NCBI GenBank assembly: GCA_009469675.1
Contig: SSSZ01000055.1
Span: forward strand, 1-36,790
Reading direction: 5' to 3'
Length of the DNA: 36,790 nucleotides
Source: Azonexaceae bacterium
GTDB taxonomy: Bacteria > Pseudomonadota > Gammaproteobacteria > Burkholderiales > Rhodocyclaceae
Shown: positions 9,081 to 17,801 of the stretch, piece by piece
Position numbering within the stretch: position 1 is the stretch's first letter
How the letters are laid out: every line of letters starts with the position of its first letter
Made by a program: the position numbers and the translations under genes
The notes under the pieces: model-generated
Database searches by the model: none
Told to the model about the DNA's origin: nothing
What the model saw: the letters and a program-made list of their open reading frames with translations, nothing else

Positions 9081-9110
9081 GTTATAGCAAATGATTCACC
9101 GGGTGTCGAA
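9081..9110 (-). promoter_or_regulatory. Candidate sigma-70 promoter of the cytochrome block
   Basis: Read on the minus strand, a -35-like TTCGAC (9105-9110) is followed after 18 bases by a -10-like TATAAC (9081-9086). It lies about 115 bases upstream of the 867-aa cytochrome start. The inverted repeat at 9091-9114 covers the -35 and most of the spacer. Prediction by eye only. Confidence 0.4.
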
Positions 9111-9114
9111 TCAT
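9091..9114. promoter_or_regulatory. Inverted repeat, candidate operator
   Basis: Perfect 7-base arms ATGATTC and GAATCAT are separated by 10 bases in the divergent region between the cytochrome block and the AGE-family gene. The site overlaps the predicted promoter of the block, as a repressor operator would. No T-run follows on either side, so it is not a standard terminator. The binding protein is unknown and no regulator gene is adjacent. Confidence 0.4.
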
Positions 9115-9254
9115 TATGCGTCGGGAATTAACGACAAGCCGCCCGGCCCATGGCTTGGTACTTCGAACCGGCGGGGGTTGGGGGAAAAAGGGCCCCACCC
9201 CAGGCCGCCCTTTGCTACATTGCGCCTATCGATTTTTCCCAGGGAGGAACGACT

Positions 9255-10511
9255 ATGGATTGGCCTGCGCTTGCCCGGCGGCTTGCCCCCATCGGCCTGG
9301 TGGTGGCCGGCTTGCTGCTGTTTGCCGGCTGCGACAGGAAACCCGGCGGTGCCGGCATTGACGCCGAGTGGCACCGCCGCAGCCTGATGGATACGCACCT
9401 AGCCCGCTGGTTCAAGGTGGCGCCCACCGAAAGCGGCCTCTTTCGCACTGCCTTCAACCGGACCTGGCAGGAACAGCCCAATTCCAGCGGCGACCTCACC
9501 GGCCAAAGCCGCCTGGTTTACGCCCTGCTCGCCGGCTACGAGGCCTCCGGCGACCGGCGCTACCTGGAAACCGCCCTGCGCGGGGCGGATGCCCTCCTCG
9601 ACCGCTTTCGCGATCCGGTCCATGGCGGGTACTTCAACCGCGTCGCCGCCGACGGCAAGGTGCTCGATGCCAACAAGCGGACCTACGCCCACGCCTTCGT
9701 TCTTTTCGCCCTGTCCCACACCTACCGGGTAAGCCGGGAGGAGCGCTTCCGCCTTGCGGCGCTCGCCGCCTGGCGCGACATCGACCGGGGCCTGCGCGAT
9801 GCCGGCGGCGGGTTTCGTCCTGCGGCGCCGCGGGATTTCGCGCCGACCCGCGACGGCCGCAACCAGAATCCGGTCATGCATCTCTTCGAGGCCCTTCTCG
9901 CCCTTTGCGAAGCCACCGGCGACCGGGAGGCCCTGGCCGGCGCCGCCAGCCTGGGCAATTTCGTCGTCGGCAAGCTCCTCCAGGGCCTGCCCGACGGCAG
10001 CGCCTACATTCCCGAGTGGTACGACGAAAACTGGCAGCCCCGGGCGACCCGGGAGCAGGGCGGCTATATCGACATCGGCCACCAGTTCGAATGGAGCCAT
10101 CTCCTCCTCGCCACCCGCCGCCTCGAACTGCCCGGAGTGCTGTCGCAAGTGGCGCCCCGGCTCCTGCAATACGCCCTCAAGGTCGGCTACGACGAGGTCG
10201 AGGGCGGCGCCTATTACCAGGCCTTTCCCGACGGCGGCGTCGATCGCCGCAAGTTCTGGTGGGAGCAGGCCGAATGCCTGCGCGCCCTGCTCGCCTTCGC
10301 CCAGGCCGAGGAGCGGCGGGATTTGTGGCGGCGCTACGAGCAGACCCTCGACCTGGTGAAAAGCGACTTCATCGACCCCGAAAACGGCGGCTGGCGCTTT
10401 GGCGACCGGCGGGTCTGCGAACACGGCGGTTGCCCGGACACCCAGCCCGACCCCTACCACATGGCGGGGATGCACCTGGCCGCTCTGCGGGCGGCCGCCC
10501 CCGGGCGGTAG
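9255..10511 (+). CDS. AGE-family epimerase/isomerase-like protein with lipoprotein signal (418 aa)
   Basis: Resembles the N-acylglucosamine 2-epimerase / mannose isomerase (AGE) family, which folds as an (alpha/alpha)6 barrel. Family blocks visible are NQNPVMHLFEALLAL (about 204-218), GHQFEWSHLL with His276 and KFWWEQAE (about 333-340). A late His402 (PYHMAG) could be the second catalytic histidine. The start ATG 9255 has the ribosome site AGGGAGGAAC. Residues 8-26 form a hydrophobic segment ending LLLFAGC, a plausible lipobox with Cys26, although Phe at -3 is less usual. AGE enzymes are normally cytosolic, so a membrane-tethered periplasmic form is odd. The gene is divergent from the cytochrome block and convergent with cusA, ending 6 bases from the cusA stop. 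The sugar substrate cannot be read from sequence. Confidence 0.8.
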   Translation: MDWPALARRLAPIGLVVAGLLLFAGCDRKPGGAGIDAEWHRRSLMDTHLARWFKVAPTESGLFRTAFNRTWQEQPNSSGDLTGQSRLVYALLAGYEASGDRRYLETALRGADALLDRFRDPVHGGYFNRVAADGKVLDANKRTYAHAFVLFALSHTYRVSREERFRLAALAAWRDIDRGLRDAGGGFRPAAPRDFAPTRDGRNQNPVMHLFEALLALCEATGDREALAGAASLGNFVVGKLLQGLPDGSAYIPEWYDENWQPRATREQGGYIDIGHQFEWSHLLLATRRLELPGVLSQVAPRLLQYALKVGYDEVEGGAYYQAFPDGGVDRRKFWWEQAECLRALLAFAQAEERRDLWRRYEQTLDLVKSDFIDPENGGWRFGDRRVCEHGGCPDTQPDPYHMAGMHLAALRAAAPGR

Positions 10512-10517
10512 CCCGGG

Positions 10518-13500
10518 TCAGGCCCTTCCGGTGGCGGCGGCCGGGGAGGGCGCCGTTCCGGCGCGAGTCTGACGCGCCAGTTCCCGCTCTTTGACGAGGC
10601 CGTAGATCGCCGGTATCACGGCCAGGGTGAGGAGGGTCGACGAGACCATTCCGCCCACCATGGGCGCGGCGATGCGGCTCATCACTTCGGAACCCGTACC
10701 GGTTCCCCACATGATGGGCAGCAGGCCGGCCATGATGGCGGTCACCGTCATCATCTTGGGGCGAACCCGCTCGACGGCGCCTTCCATGATTGCGGCGTAG
10801 AGGTCGGCCGTCGTCGGTGCCAGTCCGTCGGCCTGGCGCCGAGCCTTGAGTTCCTCCCAGGCGTGATCCAGGTAGATCAGCATGACCACGCCGGTTTCCG
10901 CCGCCACCCCGGCCAGGGCGATAAAGCCGACGGCCACGGCGACCGAAAGGTTGTAGCCGAGCAGCCACATCAACCAGACGCCGCCGACCAGTGCGAAGGG
11001 GACCGAGAGCATGACGATGAGGGTTTCGGTGATGCGCCGGAAATTGAGGTAGAGGAGCAGAAAAATGATGAGCAGGGTGACCGGCACGACGATCTTCATT
11101 TTCGCGATGGCCCGTTCCATCGCCTCGAACTGGCCGCTCCAGGTCGCGTAGTAGCCGGGCGGGAAGCTCACTTGCTCGGCAACGGCCTTTTTGGCATCGG
11201 CGACGTAGCTGCCGATGTCCCGCTCGCGGATATCGACGAAGATGTAGGCCGAAAGAAGCGCATTCTCGGTGCGGATGCCCGGCGTGCCTTTGGCGACCTC
11301 GACCCGGGCGACCTGGCCGAGGGGAATCATGGCGCCGTCCATGGTCGGAACCAGTACCTCGCGGGCGATCATTTGCGGATCGGCACGCAACTCCCGCGGG
11401 TAGCGGACGTTGACGCCGAAGCGCTCGCGGCCTTCGACGGTGGTGGTGACCATCTCGCCGCCCAAGGCCTGGCCGATGATTTCCTGGAGGTCGCCGACGG
11501 CCAGCCCATAACGGGCCAGCTGTGTCCTGTCCGGTTCGATGTTGAGGTAGAAGCCGCCGGTGATGCGCTCGGCGAAAGCCGAGGTGGTCCCCGGTACGGT
11601 CTTGACCACTGATTCGATCTGCCGGGCCAGACGTTCCATTTCGCCGAGATCCTTGCCGAAGACCTTGATCCCGATGGGGGTGCGAATGCCGGTGGAGAGC
11701 ATGTCGATGCGCGCCTTGATAGGCATTGTCCAGGAGTTGGCGACCCCAGGAAACTGCAGGGCCTTGTCCAGTTCGGCGATCAGCTTGTCGGTGGTCATGC
11801 CCGGCCGCCATTCGGATTCGGGCTTGAGGTTGATGACCGTTTCGAACATTTCCGTCGGCGCCGGGTCGGTTGCCGTGTTGGCGCGACCGGCCTTGCCGTA
11901 CACCGAGGCCACCTCGGGAAAGCTCTTGATGATCTTGTTCTGGGTTTGCAGCAGTTCGCCGGCCTTGGTGATCGCCATGCCGGGCAACGAGGCAGGCATG
12001 TAGAAAAGAGTGCCTTCATTCAGCGTGGGCATGAATTCCGAACCCAGCCGGCTTGCCGGGTAGAGCGAAACGCCCAGCGCCACCAGGGCCGCCAGGATGG
12101 TCGCCTTCCGCCAGCGCATCACGCCGGCGATGATCGGGCGGTAGCAACGGATGAGCAGTCGGTTCACCGGGTTGTCGGCTTCGGCCATGATTTTCCCCCG
12201 GATGAAAAACATCATCAGCACCGGGACGAGGGTCACCGACAGGAGCGCCGCCCCCGCCATCGAGAAGGTCTTGGTGTAGGCGAGGGGCGAAAAGAGCCGG
12301 CCTTCCTGGGCTTCCAGGGTGAACACCGGGAGGAAGGAAACGGTGATGATGAGCAGCGAGAAAAACAGGGCCGGCCCGACTTCCTTGCAGGCCGCGATCA
12401 TCGCCTCGGCCCGCATGGCATGGCTGTGGTCCGGCGGGAGGCGTTCGAGGTGTTTGTGGGCGTTCTCGATCATCACTATGGCGGCGTCGATCATGGCCCC
12501 GATGGCGATGGCGATGCCCCCCAGGCTCATCAGGTTGGAGTTCATGCCGAGCAGGCGCATGGCGATGAAGGCGATGAGTACCCCGACCGGCAGCATCAGG
12601 ATGGCGACCAGGGCGCTGCGCACATGGAGGAGAAAGACGATGCAGACCAGGGCGACGATCAGGCTTTCCTCGGCCAAGGTGCGGGTCAAGGTATCGATGG
12701 CGCGGTGGATGAGATCGGAGCGGTCATAGACAGCCTCGATGCTCACGCCCGCCGGCAGGCCCGACGAGATTTCGCCGATCTTGGTCTTGAGGTTGTGGAT
12801 GACTTCAAGGGCATTCTGGCCGTAGCGGGCCATGGCGATGCCCGATACGACCTCGCCCTCGCCGTTGAGTTCGGTGAGTCCGCGGCGCTCGTCGGGGCCG
12901 AGTTCGACCCGGGCGATATCGCGGATCAGCACCGGCGTTCCGCGGTCGGCCTTGACCACCAGCGTTTCGATATCGGCCGCGCCGCGCAGGTAACCCTTGC
13001 CGCGGACCATGTACTCGGTTTCGGCCATTTCGACGACGCGGCCGCCGACGTCGCGGTTGGAATCGCGAATGACCTGGGAGACCTTGGCCAGGGGTATGCC
13101 ATAAGCCCGCAGCTTGACCGGGTCGACGGTGACCTGGTAGGTCTGGACGAAGCCGCCGATCGACGCCACTTCCGCCACCCCGGGCGCCTTGGCGAGCTGG
13201 TAGCGCAGATACCAGTCCTGCAGGGTGCGCAATTCAGCCAGGGTTCTGTCCTTGGCCAGGACCGCGTACTGGAAAACCCAGCCCACTCCGGTGGCGTCCG
13301 GGCCGAGTTGGGGCGTCACCCCCTTGGGCATGCGGCCGGCGGCAAAATTGAGGTATTCCAGCACCCGCGAGCGGGCCCAGTAGATATCGGTGCCGTCCTC
13401 GAAGATGATGTAGACGAAGGAGGCCCCGAAAAAGGAAAACCCCCGGACCACTTTCGATTTCGGCACCGACAGCATGGCCGTGGTGAGCGGGTAGGTGACC

Positions 13501-13691
13501 TGGTCCTCGACCACCTGGGGCGCCTGTCCCGGGTATTCGGTGTAGACGATGACCTGCACGTCGGAAAGGTCGGGCAGCGCGTCAAGGGGGGTTTTGACCA
13601 CGGCGGCGATACCGCCGACGACGACAAAAAGTGTGGTCAGCAGGACGAGAAATCGATTCCGCGCAGACCAGTCGATGATTTTGGCGAGCAT
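10518..13691 (-). CDS. cusA: CusA-type heavy-metal RND efflux pump subunit (1057 aa)
   Basis: Inner-membrane proton-driven pump of the HME-RND (CusA/CzcA) family, exporting metal ions through an adaptor and an outer-membrane channel. The N-terminus (WSARNRFLVLL), the TPLDALPDLSDVQVIVYTEY block and normal length of about 1050 residues fit. GAMIDAAIVMIENAHKHL carries the transmembrane Asp of the proton path, and AGVAAETGVVMLIYL carries the later Glu. The segments LPGM and RIDMLSTGIRTPIG match CusA regions bearing the methionines that bind Cu(I)/Ag(I), favouring monovalent copper/silver over zinc/cobalt. The C-terminus is Ala/Pro-rich. The gene is last in the order DUF411-cusC-cusB-cusA, with an 11-base gap after cusB. 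Likely controlled by the CopR-type box at 16957-16972. Confidence 0.93.
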   Translation of the reverse strand: MLAKIIDWSARNRFLVLLTTLFVVVGGIAAVVKTPLDALPDLSDVQVIVYTEYPGQAPQVVEDQVTYPLTTAMLSVPKSKVVRGFSFFGASFVYIIFEDGTDIYWARSRVLEYLNFAAGRMPKGVTPQLGPDATGVGWVFQYAVLAKDRTLAELRTLQDWYLRYQLAKAPGVAEVASIGGFVQTYQVTVDPVKLRAYGIPLAKVSQVIRDSNRDVGGRVVEMAETEYMVRGKGYLRGAADIETLVVKADRGTPVLIRDIARVELGPDERRGLTELNGEGEVVSGIAMARYGQNALEVIHNLKTKIGEISSGLPAGVSIEAVYDRSDLIHRAIDTLTRTLAEESLIVALVCIVFLLHVRSALVAILMLPVGVLIAFIAMRLLGMNSNLMSLGGIAIAIGAMIDAAIVMIENAHKHLERLPPDHSHAMRAEAMIAACKEVGPALFFSLLIITVSFLPVFTLEAQEGRLFSPLAYTKTFSMAGAALLSVTLVPVLMMFFIRGKIMAEADNPVNRLLIRCYRPIIAGVMRWRKATILAALVALGVSLYPASRLGSEFMPTLNEGTLFYMPASLPGMAITKAGELLQTQNKIIKSFPEVASVYGKAGRANTATDPAPTEMFETVINLKPESEWRPGMTTDKLIAELDKALQFPGVANSWTMPIKARIDMLSTGIRTPIGIKVFGKDLGEMERLARQIESVVKTVPGTTSAFAERITGGFYLNIEPDRTQLARYGLAVGDLQEIIGQALGGEMVTTTVEGRERFGVNVRYPRELRADPQMIAREVLVPTMDGAMIPLGQVARVEVAKGTPGIRTENALLSAYIFVDIRERDIGSYVADAKKAVAEQVSFPPGYYATWSGQFEAMERAIAKMKIVVPVTLLIIFLLLYLNFRRITETLIVMLSVPFALVGGVWLMWLLGYNLSVAVAVGFIALAGVAAETGVVMLIYLDHAWEELKARRQADGLAPTTADLYAAIMEGAVERVRPKMMTVTAIMAGLLPIMWGTGTGSEVMSRIAAPMVGGMVSSTLLTLAVIPAIYGLVKERELARQTRAGTAPSPAAATGRA

Positions 13692-13702
13692 GGTCGTTTC
13701 CG

Positions 13703-15121
13703 TCAGTGGCCGGCGTGGGCTTGGGGGGCGCCGCCAGCGGCCGCTTGGGGCTTGGCGGCGCCGGGGGCCATCTGGTGTCCGGCGTGGGCGTCGGCCGGGG
13801 CGCTCTGGTCTCCCTTGGGTGCGCTGCCGCCATGGCCGGCGTGGCCCAGGCCGCCGATCGCCGCCTTGAGATTGCTTTCGGCATCGATCAGGAAGTTGGC
13901 TGCCACGACCACCGCTTCGCCGGCGCGTACGCCGTCGCGTACGGCGACGTAGTTGTCGCTGCGCTCCCCGAGTTTGACTTCCCGCGGTTCGAAGCGCCCG
14001 TCGCCAACCTGAACCAGGACGATCTGCCGCCTGCCGCTGTCGATGACTGCCGAGTTGGGTACGGTGACGGCTTTTTCCGGGCGGCCCACGGCCAATTCGA
14101 CCTGGGCGAACATGGCGGGCTTCAAGAGTTGACCGGGGTTGGACAGCTCGACCCGGACCGGCACCGTGCGCGTGCTGGCGGCCAGAGTGGGGTAGACGTA
14201 GGTGACGGTGCCGGTGAAGACTTGGTCGGGATAGGCGCCGACCCTCACCTGGGCCTTGGCGCCGGTCTTGACCAGGCCGATGTCTTGCTCGACGACGTCG
14301 GCCAAAACCCAGACGACGGAAAGATCGGTGACCTGATAGAGGGCTTCCCCGGGCATGAAGCGCATCCCCTGCAGGGCTTTTTTCTCGGTGATGACGCCGG
14401 ATACGGGCGAGCGGAAGGTCAGGGTGCGTCGCGTTTCGCCCGATTTGGCCAGGGTTTTGACCTGTTCTTCCGAAACGTCCCAGTTACGGAGCCGCATCAG
14501 GCTGGATGCGGCCAGTTGCTTCATAGCGCCCTGGGCTTCCGGGCCGGCCTCGCCGAGGGCGGCGACGCCCTGGGCGGCGATGGCGTATTCGCGCTGGGCC
14601 GACACCAGCTCCGGGCTGTAGACCTCGAAGAGCGGCTGTCCCTTGCTCACCGGCTGACCGGTGACGTTGACGTGCAGGCGCTCGACGTAACCTTCGAACT
14701 TCGGGGCGATGGCATAGGTCCGGCGTTCGTCCGGCTCGATCCGGCCGGCGATCCGGACGGTGCGATCGAGGCTGCGCAACTCCGCCGGCTCGGTGCGTAC
14801 CCCCAGCTTCTGAACTTTCTCCGTCGAGATCTTGATCTGGTTCGAGGTCGCCGGCTCGTCGCCGTCTTCCCCCTCGTAAACCGGAACATAGTCCATGCCC
14901 ATGGCGTCTTTCTTGGGCACCGGCGAGGTGTCGGGAAGACCCATGGGGTTGCGGTAAAAGAGGAGGCGGCGCGCCTTCTTGTCCGTTTCTCCGGGGGCAG
15001 CCGCGGTGGTCATTGCGGGGCCGCCCGGCGCCATACCGCCGCGGTTGCCGAGCCAATATCCGCCGCCCGCCGCGGCTGCCGCCGCGACGATGCCGATGGT
15101 CATGCCGACGCCGATTTTCAT
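13703..15121 (-). CDS. cusB: CusB-type periplasmic adaptor of the RND pump (472 aa)
   Basis: Membrane-fusion protein linking CusA to CusC. It has an N-terminal hydrophobic segment (about 5-25). A heavy-metal-binding domain follows around residues 50-85, with the signature RNPMGLPDTSPVPKKDAMGM and DYVPVY, as at the CusB N-terminus. Next come the lipoyl/hairpin and beta-barrel regions, with VNVTGQPVSKGQPLFEVYSPEL typical of adaptors. The C-terminus is an unusual His/Met-rich tail ending HAGHQMAPG...QAHAGH, probably an additional metal site. The start ATG 15121 overlaps the cusC stop by 4 bases (ATGA), showing translational coupling, with a GGGAG ribosome site inside cusC. Confidence 0.92.
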   Translation of the reverse strand: MKIGVGMTIGIVAAAAAAGGGYWLGNRGGMAPGGPAMTTAAAPGETDKKARRLLFYRNPMGLPDTSPVPKKDAMGMDYVPVYEGEDGDEPATSNQIKISTEKVQKLGVRTEPAELRSLDRTVRIAGRIEPDERRTYAIAPKFEGYVERLHVNVTGQPVSKGQPLFEVYSPELVSAQREYAIAAQGVAALGEAGPEAQGAMKQLAASSLMRLRNWDVSEEQVKTLAKSGETRRTLTFRSPVSGVITEKKALQGMRFMPGEALYQVTDLSVVWVLADVVEQDIGLVKTGAKAQVRVGAYPDQVFTGTVTYVYPTLAASTRTVPVRVELSNPGQLLKPAMFAQVELAVGRPEKAVTVPNSAVIDSGRRQIVLVQVGDGRFEPREVKLGERSDNYVAVRDGVRAGEAVVVAANFLIDAESNLKAAIGGLGHAGHGGSAPKGDQSAPADAHAGHQMAPGAAKPQAAAGGAPQAHAGH

Positions 15122-16389
15122 AAGTCATCTCCCAACAATCGTTCAATTTCGGCCAGGCGCATGCGGGAATCAACCTGGGCTTTAAGTCGGTTCTGCTTTG
15201 CCTGGCGGATTTGCCGCTGCGCATCCAGGAGCGTGGCGAAGTCCACCTTGCCGGTCTCGTAGCCCGCCAGGGCTGCCTGGAAAGTGAGGTCGGCCTGGGG
15301 CAAGAGGCTGTTGGCGAGCAGGGCTTCCGTCCGGCGGGCGGTGTCGATGCCGGCCAGACTTTCGGCAAGTTCGGCGAGGAGCTGGTTGGCGGTGGTTTCC
15401 AGGCGAGCCCTGGCGGCGCTGAGCATGGCCTCGGATTCGCGTTCCTGGGCTCGCCGCGACGCTTGCTGCAAGGGAATGTTGAGCTCGACCATCAATTCCC
15501 ACTCCTTGACGGCATTCTGGTATTGGATGGGTGACAGGGCGATGTTGAAGTCGGGATAACGGTTCTTGTAGGTCAGGTCGCGACTTTTTTCTGCCGCCTT
15601 GACGCGGGATTGGTCGGAGAACAGTTGCGGATTGCGGGCGCGGAGCCGGTCTTCGAGCGCGGCGAATTCGAGCTTGGCCGGTGCAGGTACGTTCTGGAGC
15701 TGGCTCGGCGGCGCGAGGTGGGCGTTGGTGGGCCGCGCCAGCAGCGCGTTGAGCCGGACGTTGAGGTGGTGCCGTTCATTGTCGCTGGCGATCAACTCGT
15801 TACGCAGGCTGGTCTGCTCGACCTGGGCGCGGATCACGTCCTGCTGGGCGGCCAGGCCGCCGGCGTAGCGAACCTGGGCGACCTTTTCCAGGCGTACCAT
15901 CAGGTCGAGGATCTCCCGGGTCAGACGCTGGTTTTCCTCAACGTAGTACAGCTGGGCGTAGATGACCTTGATCCGGCCGGCGACATCGGCCCACGTCCCC
16001 AGGGCCTTGCCTTTGGCGCCTTCCGCCTCGAGTTCGGCGATTTCCCGCTTGAGGTCGCGCTTGCCGTACCAGGGCAGATCCTGCATCAAAATGTAGCGGG
16101 TACTCCCCACCCGGCTGGGCGACAAGGTCGGACTCTGGGCGCCGAAGCGGGTAATGTCCCGTAACTCGGTACGCAGTTTGGGGTCGGGGAGGGCACCCGC
16201 CGGCGTCACGCGTTCAAGGGACGCTTCCGCCTCGGCCTGCATGGCGGCATATTCCGGGTTACGGCTCTTGGCAAATTGCAGCAGGCTTTCCAGGGTGCTG
16301 CCGATGGCAGGCTCGGCGGCTGAGCCTGCCGTGGATGTCCCCAGGGCGATGAGCAAGGCCGCGAGAGGGGCTAATCGTGCGCGCCGCAT
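15118..16389 (-). CDS. cusC: TolC/CusC-family outer-membrane channel protein (423 aa)
   Basis: Outer-membrane factor that completes the CusCBA export tunnel. The start was placed at ATG 16387-16389, preceded by an AAGGAGT ribosome site and followed by a signal peptide (MRRARLAPLAALLIALGTS, cleavage near GSAAE). The frame stays open far upstream, but that part is antisense to the DUF411 gene. The two-fold repeated coiled-coil architecture is visible: long heptad-like helices around 100-200 and 300-400, with the PDPKLRTELRD element near the N-terminus. No lipobox Cys is present, unlike E. coli CusC. The stop overlaps the cusB start. The symbol is assigned by operon context. Confidence 0.88.
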   Translation of the reverse strand: MRRARLAPLAALLIALGTSTAGSAAEPAIGSTLESLLQFAKSRNPEYAAMQAEAEASLERVTPAGALPDPKLRTELRDITRFGAQSPTLSPSRVGSTRYILMQDLPWYGKRDLKREIAELEAEGAKGKALGTWADVAGRIKVIYAQLYYVEENQRLTREILDLMVRLEKVAQVRYAGGLAAQQDVIRAQVEQTSLRNELIASDNERHHLNVRLNALLARPTNAHLAPPSQLQNVPAPAKLEFAALEDRLRARNPQLFSDQSRVKAAEKSRDLTYKNRYPDFNIALSPIQYQNAVKEWELMVELNIPLQQASRRAQERESEAMLSAARARLETTANQLLAELAESLAGIDTARRTEALLANSLLPQADLTFQAALAGYETGKVDFATLLDAQRQIRQAKQNRLKAQVDSRMRLAEIERLLGDDL

Positions 16390-16439
16390 GGCGGACTCCT
16401 TAACTTGGACTATTGGCACGGTTGTGATCTGGTGGGGTG

Positions 16440-16880
16440 TCAATGCTGGGCAAAAACTTCCGCTGCTCCGGCGTCCTTGACGAGCAGCGTCTGGTACGGG
16501 ACGGGCCTGGTGCTTTCCATGCCCGGCGACCCGGGCGGCATCGAGGGCACCGCGAGGCCGACGGCTTTGGGTTTTTCGGCGAGCAGACGCTGGATGTCGG
16601 CGGCCGGTACGTGGCCTTCGATGACATAGGCTGCGATTTTGGCGGTGTGGCAGGAGGCATAGCGCTCGGGCATTCCCAGTTGCTTCCTGGCGGCGGGAAC
16701 GTCGCCGACTTCGTGGGTGCGGACCGCCAACCCAGACTGCCGGAGATGGTCCACCCACTTGCCGCAGCAGCCGCAATAGGGACTCTTGAAAACGTCGATC
16801 GTTTCGGCGGCGCCAGCCTGGTGGGACGAAACGGCCGCCAGAATGATGGTGGCGAGAAATACCGCGGTCGGCTTGGTCAA
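16440..16880 (-). CDS. DUF411 periplasmic copper-associated protein (146 aa)
   Basis: Small exported protein of the DUF411 family, often found in copper-resistance loci and annotated as a metal-binding protein. A signal peptide spans residues 1-24 (cleavage near QAGAA-E). The family motif SPYCGCCGKWVDHL near residue 33 has the CxCC cysteines likely to bind copper, and the second block YASCHTAKIAAYVIEGHVP is diagnostic. The start is TTG at 16878-16880 with GGAG upstream; no ATG is better placed. It is the first gene of the pump operon, 50 bases before cusC. The CopR-type box lies 77 bases upstream of its start. It may act as a periplasmic copper chaperone in place of CusF, which is absent; that role is inference. 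Confidence 0.87.
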   Translation of the reverse strand: MTKPTAVFLATIILAAVSSHQAGAAETIDVFKSPYCGCCGKWVDHLRQSGLAVRTHEVGDVPAARKQLGMPERYASCHTAKIAAYVIEGHVPAADIQRLLAEKPKAVGLAVPSMPPGSPGMESTRPVPYQTLLVKDAGAAEVFAQH

Positions 16881-16956
16881 GGTCGAGGCTCCGTGTGAAT
16901 CCGAGTGTGTGGCGTTGAGTATGCCAGGGCAAAGCCTACGTCAGGCTGACCGCAGG

Positions 16957-16972
16957 ATTACGGTTTTGTAAT
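16957..16972 (-). promoter_or_regulatory. CopR-box-like site A, upstream of DUF411-cusCBA
   Basis: Sequence ATTACGGTTTTGTAAT; its reverse complement ATTACAAAACCGTAAT fits the published CopR-type pattern CTGACA-N5-GTAAT at the GTAAT half and in spacing. It is a near-palindrome with ATTAC/GTAAT arms and a 6-base spacer. Two related sites occur at 17719 and 18687. It lies 77 bases upstream of the first pump-operon gene. Confidence 0.6.
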
Positions 16973-16980
16973 GTGAACCG

Positions 16981-17628
16981 CTAGTGCCGGTGTGGCCGAT
17001 CGTCGTGGTGAGCGGCGGTAGGCTTTCCTGGCAATGGCGGTGACCGGTCGCCATGGCCGTCGGCGTTCTGGCCGTGCCCTTCGGTAGCGGCGTGGGAATG
17101 CCCGTCGCTGCTTGCCACCAGTTGGTCGTACTGGGTCTTGTCGAGGGCCGGCAAGGTCGCCAAAAAGGCGACCAGATCCCAGATGGCGGCATCATCCATC
17201 CCGCCTTTCGACCAAGCGGGCATTGCCGAGGCTTTGATGCCGTGTTTGATGATCCAGAAACGGCGTGCCGCTGCTTGGTCGGACGGCTTAGCCGAGGCTG
17301 GGGCCGCGAGATTGGGCGGCTGCGGATAGAGGCCCTGGCGTATTTCCGAGTCGGGCATCGCCGGTGCGAGATGGCAGGAGACGCACATGGCCGCATAGTT
17401 TCCCGCGCCCCGTCTTACCCGTTCCGGGTCGGTGAGATCATTGGGAACGGCGACCTGGGCCGCCCGCCGGGCAACCGCCGTTTCCCGGGCCAACTCCAGA
17501 GCCCGGAAAACCGCCGGGCTGTGAGGTGTATCGGCCCCCGGATCAATACTTCCGGAAATTACGATCAGTGTGACGAGGGTGGCGCCGATGGCGATGGTCG
17601 CAAGCGCGCCGACGATTATGTTGCGCAT
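16981..17628 (-). CDS. Monohaem c-type cytochrome with His-rich tail (215 aa)
   Basis: Exported class I cytochrome c. Residues 4-26 form a hydrophobic N-terminal anchor. One haem site, CVSCHLAPAM, lies at 82-91, and the likely axial methionine is in KASAMPAWSKGG. The C-terminal 45 residues are rich in His and Asp (GHSHAATEGHGQNADGHG and AAHHDDRPHRH), which suggests a metal-binding tail. It lies directly upstream of the DUF411-cusCBA operon on the same strand and is divergent from the CopR-type regulator, with a CopR-like box in the shared promoter. This points to copper-induced expression. A role in electron transfer to periplasmic copper, or as a copper sponge, is speculative. Confidence 0.85.
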   Translation of the reverse strand: MRNIIVGALATIAIGATLVTLIVISGSIDPGADTPHSPAVFRALELARETAVARRAAQVAVPNDLTDPERVRRGAGNYAAMCVSCHLAPAMPDSEIRQGLYPQPPNLAAPASAKPSDQAAARRFWIIKHGIKASAMPAWSKGGMDDAAIWDLVAFLATLPALDKTQYDQLVASSDGHSHAATEGHGQNADGHGDRSPPLPGKPTAAHHDDRPHRH

Positions 17629-17718
17629 GGGGAATTACCTCTGGGCTGGGGGGATGAAGGTTGCGGCTGGTTTTTTCCCATCTTGCCGTCGGTAAACCAA
17701 CGCCAAGCTGAACCGGGC

Positions 17719-17734
17719 ATTACATTTTTGTTAG
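17719..17734. promoter_or_regulatory. CopR-box-like site B, between cytochrome and cusR
   Basis: Sequence ATTACATTTTTGTTAG; the reverse complement CTAACAAAAATGTAAT has one mismatch to CTGACA-N5-GTAAT. It sits 67 bases upstream of the response regulator start and 90 bases upstream of the divergent cytochrome start, so it could control both. Confidence 0.6.
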
Positions 17735-17801
17735 CTGGGGAAAAAAAGAATAAACGCGTACAAAATAAGCTGACGATAGTTGAAGGCTGGAAAGGAAGGC
17801 G

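Noticed and set aside
10518-13691. Assignment as CzcA (zinc/cobalt/cadmium pump)
   Set aside because: The CusB-type metal-binding N-terminus, the LPGM and RIDM methionines, the DUF411 partner and the CopR-like sites favour copper/silver.
11946-13952. Plus-strand open frame rich in His, Asp and Gly opposite cusA, at first suggestive of a metal-binding protein
   Set aside because: The composition is the reverse reading of cusA codons; it has no signal peptide or conserved motif.
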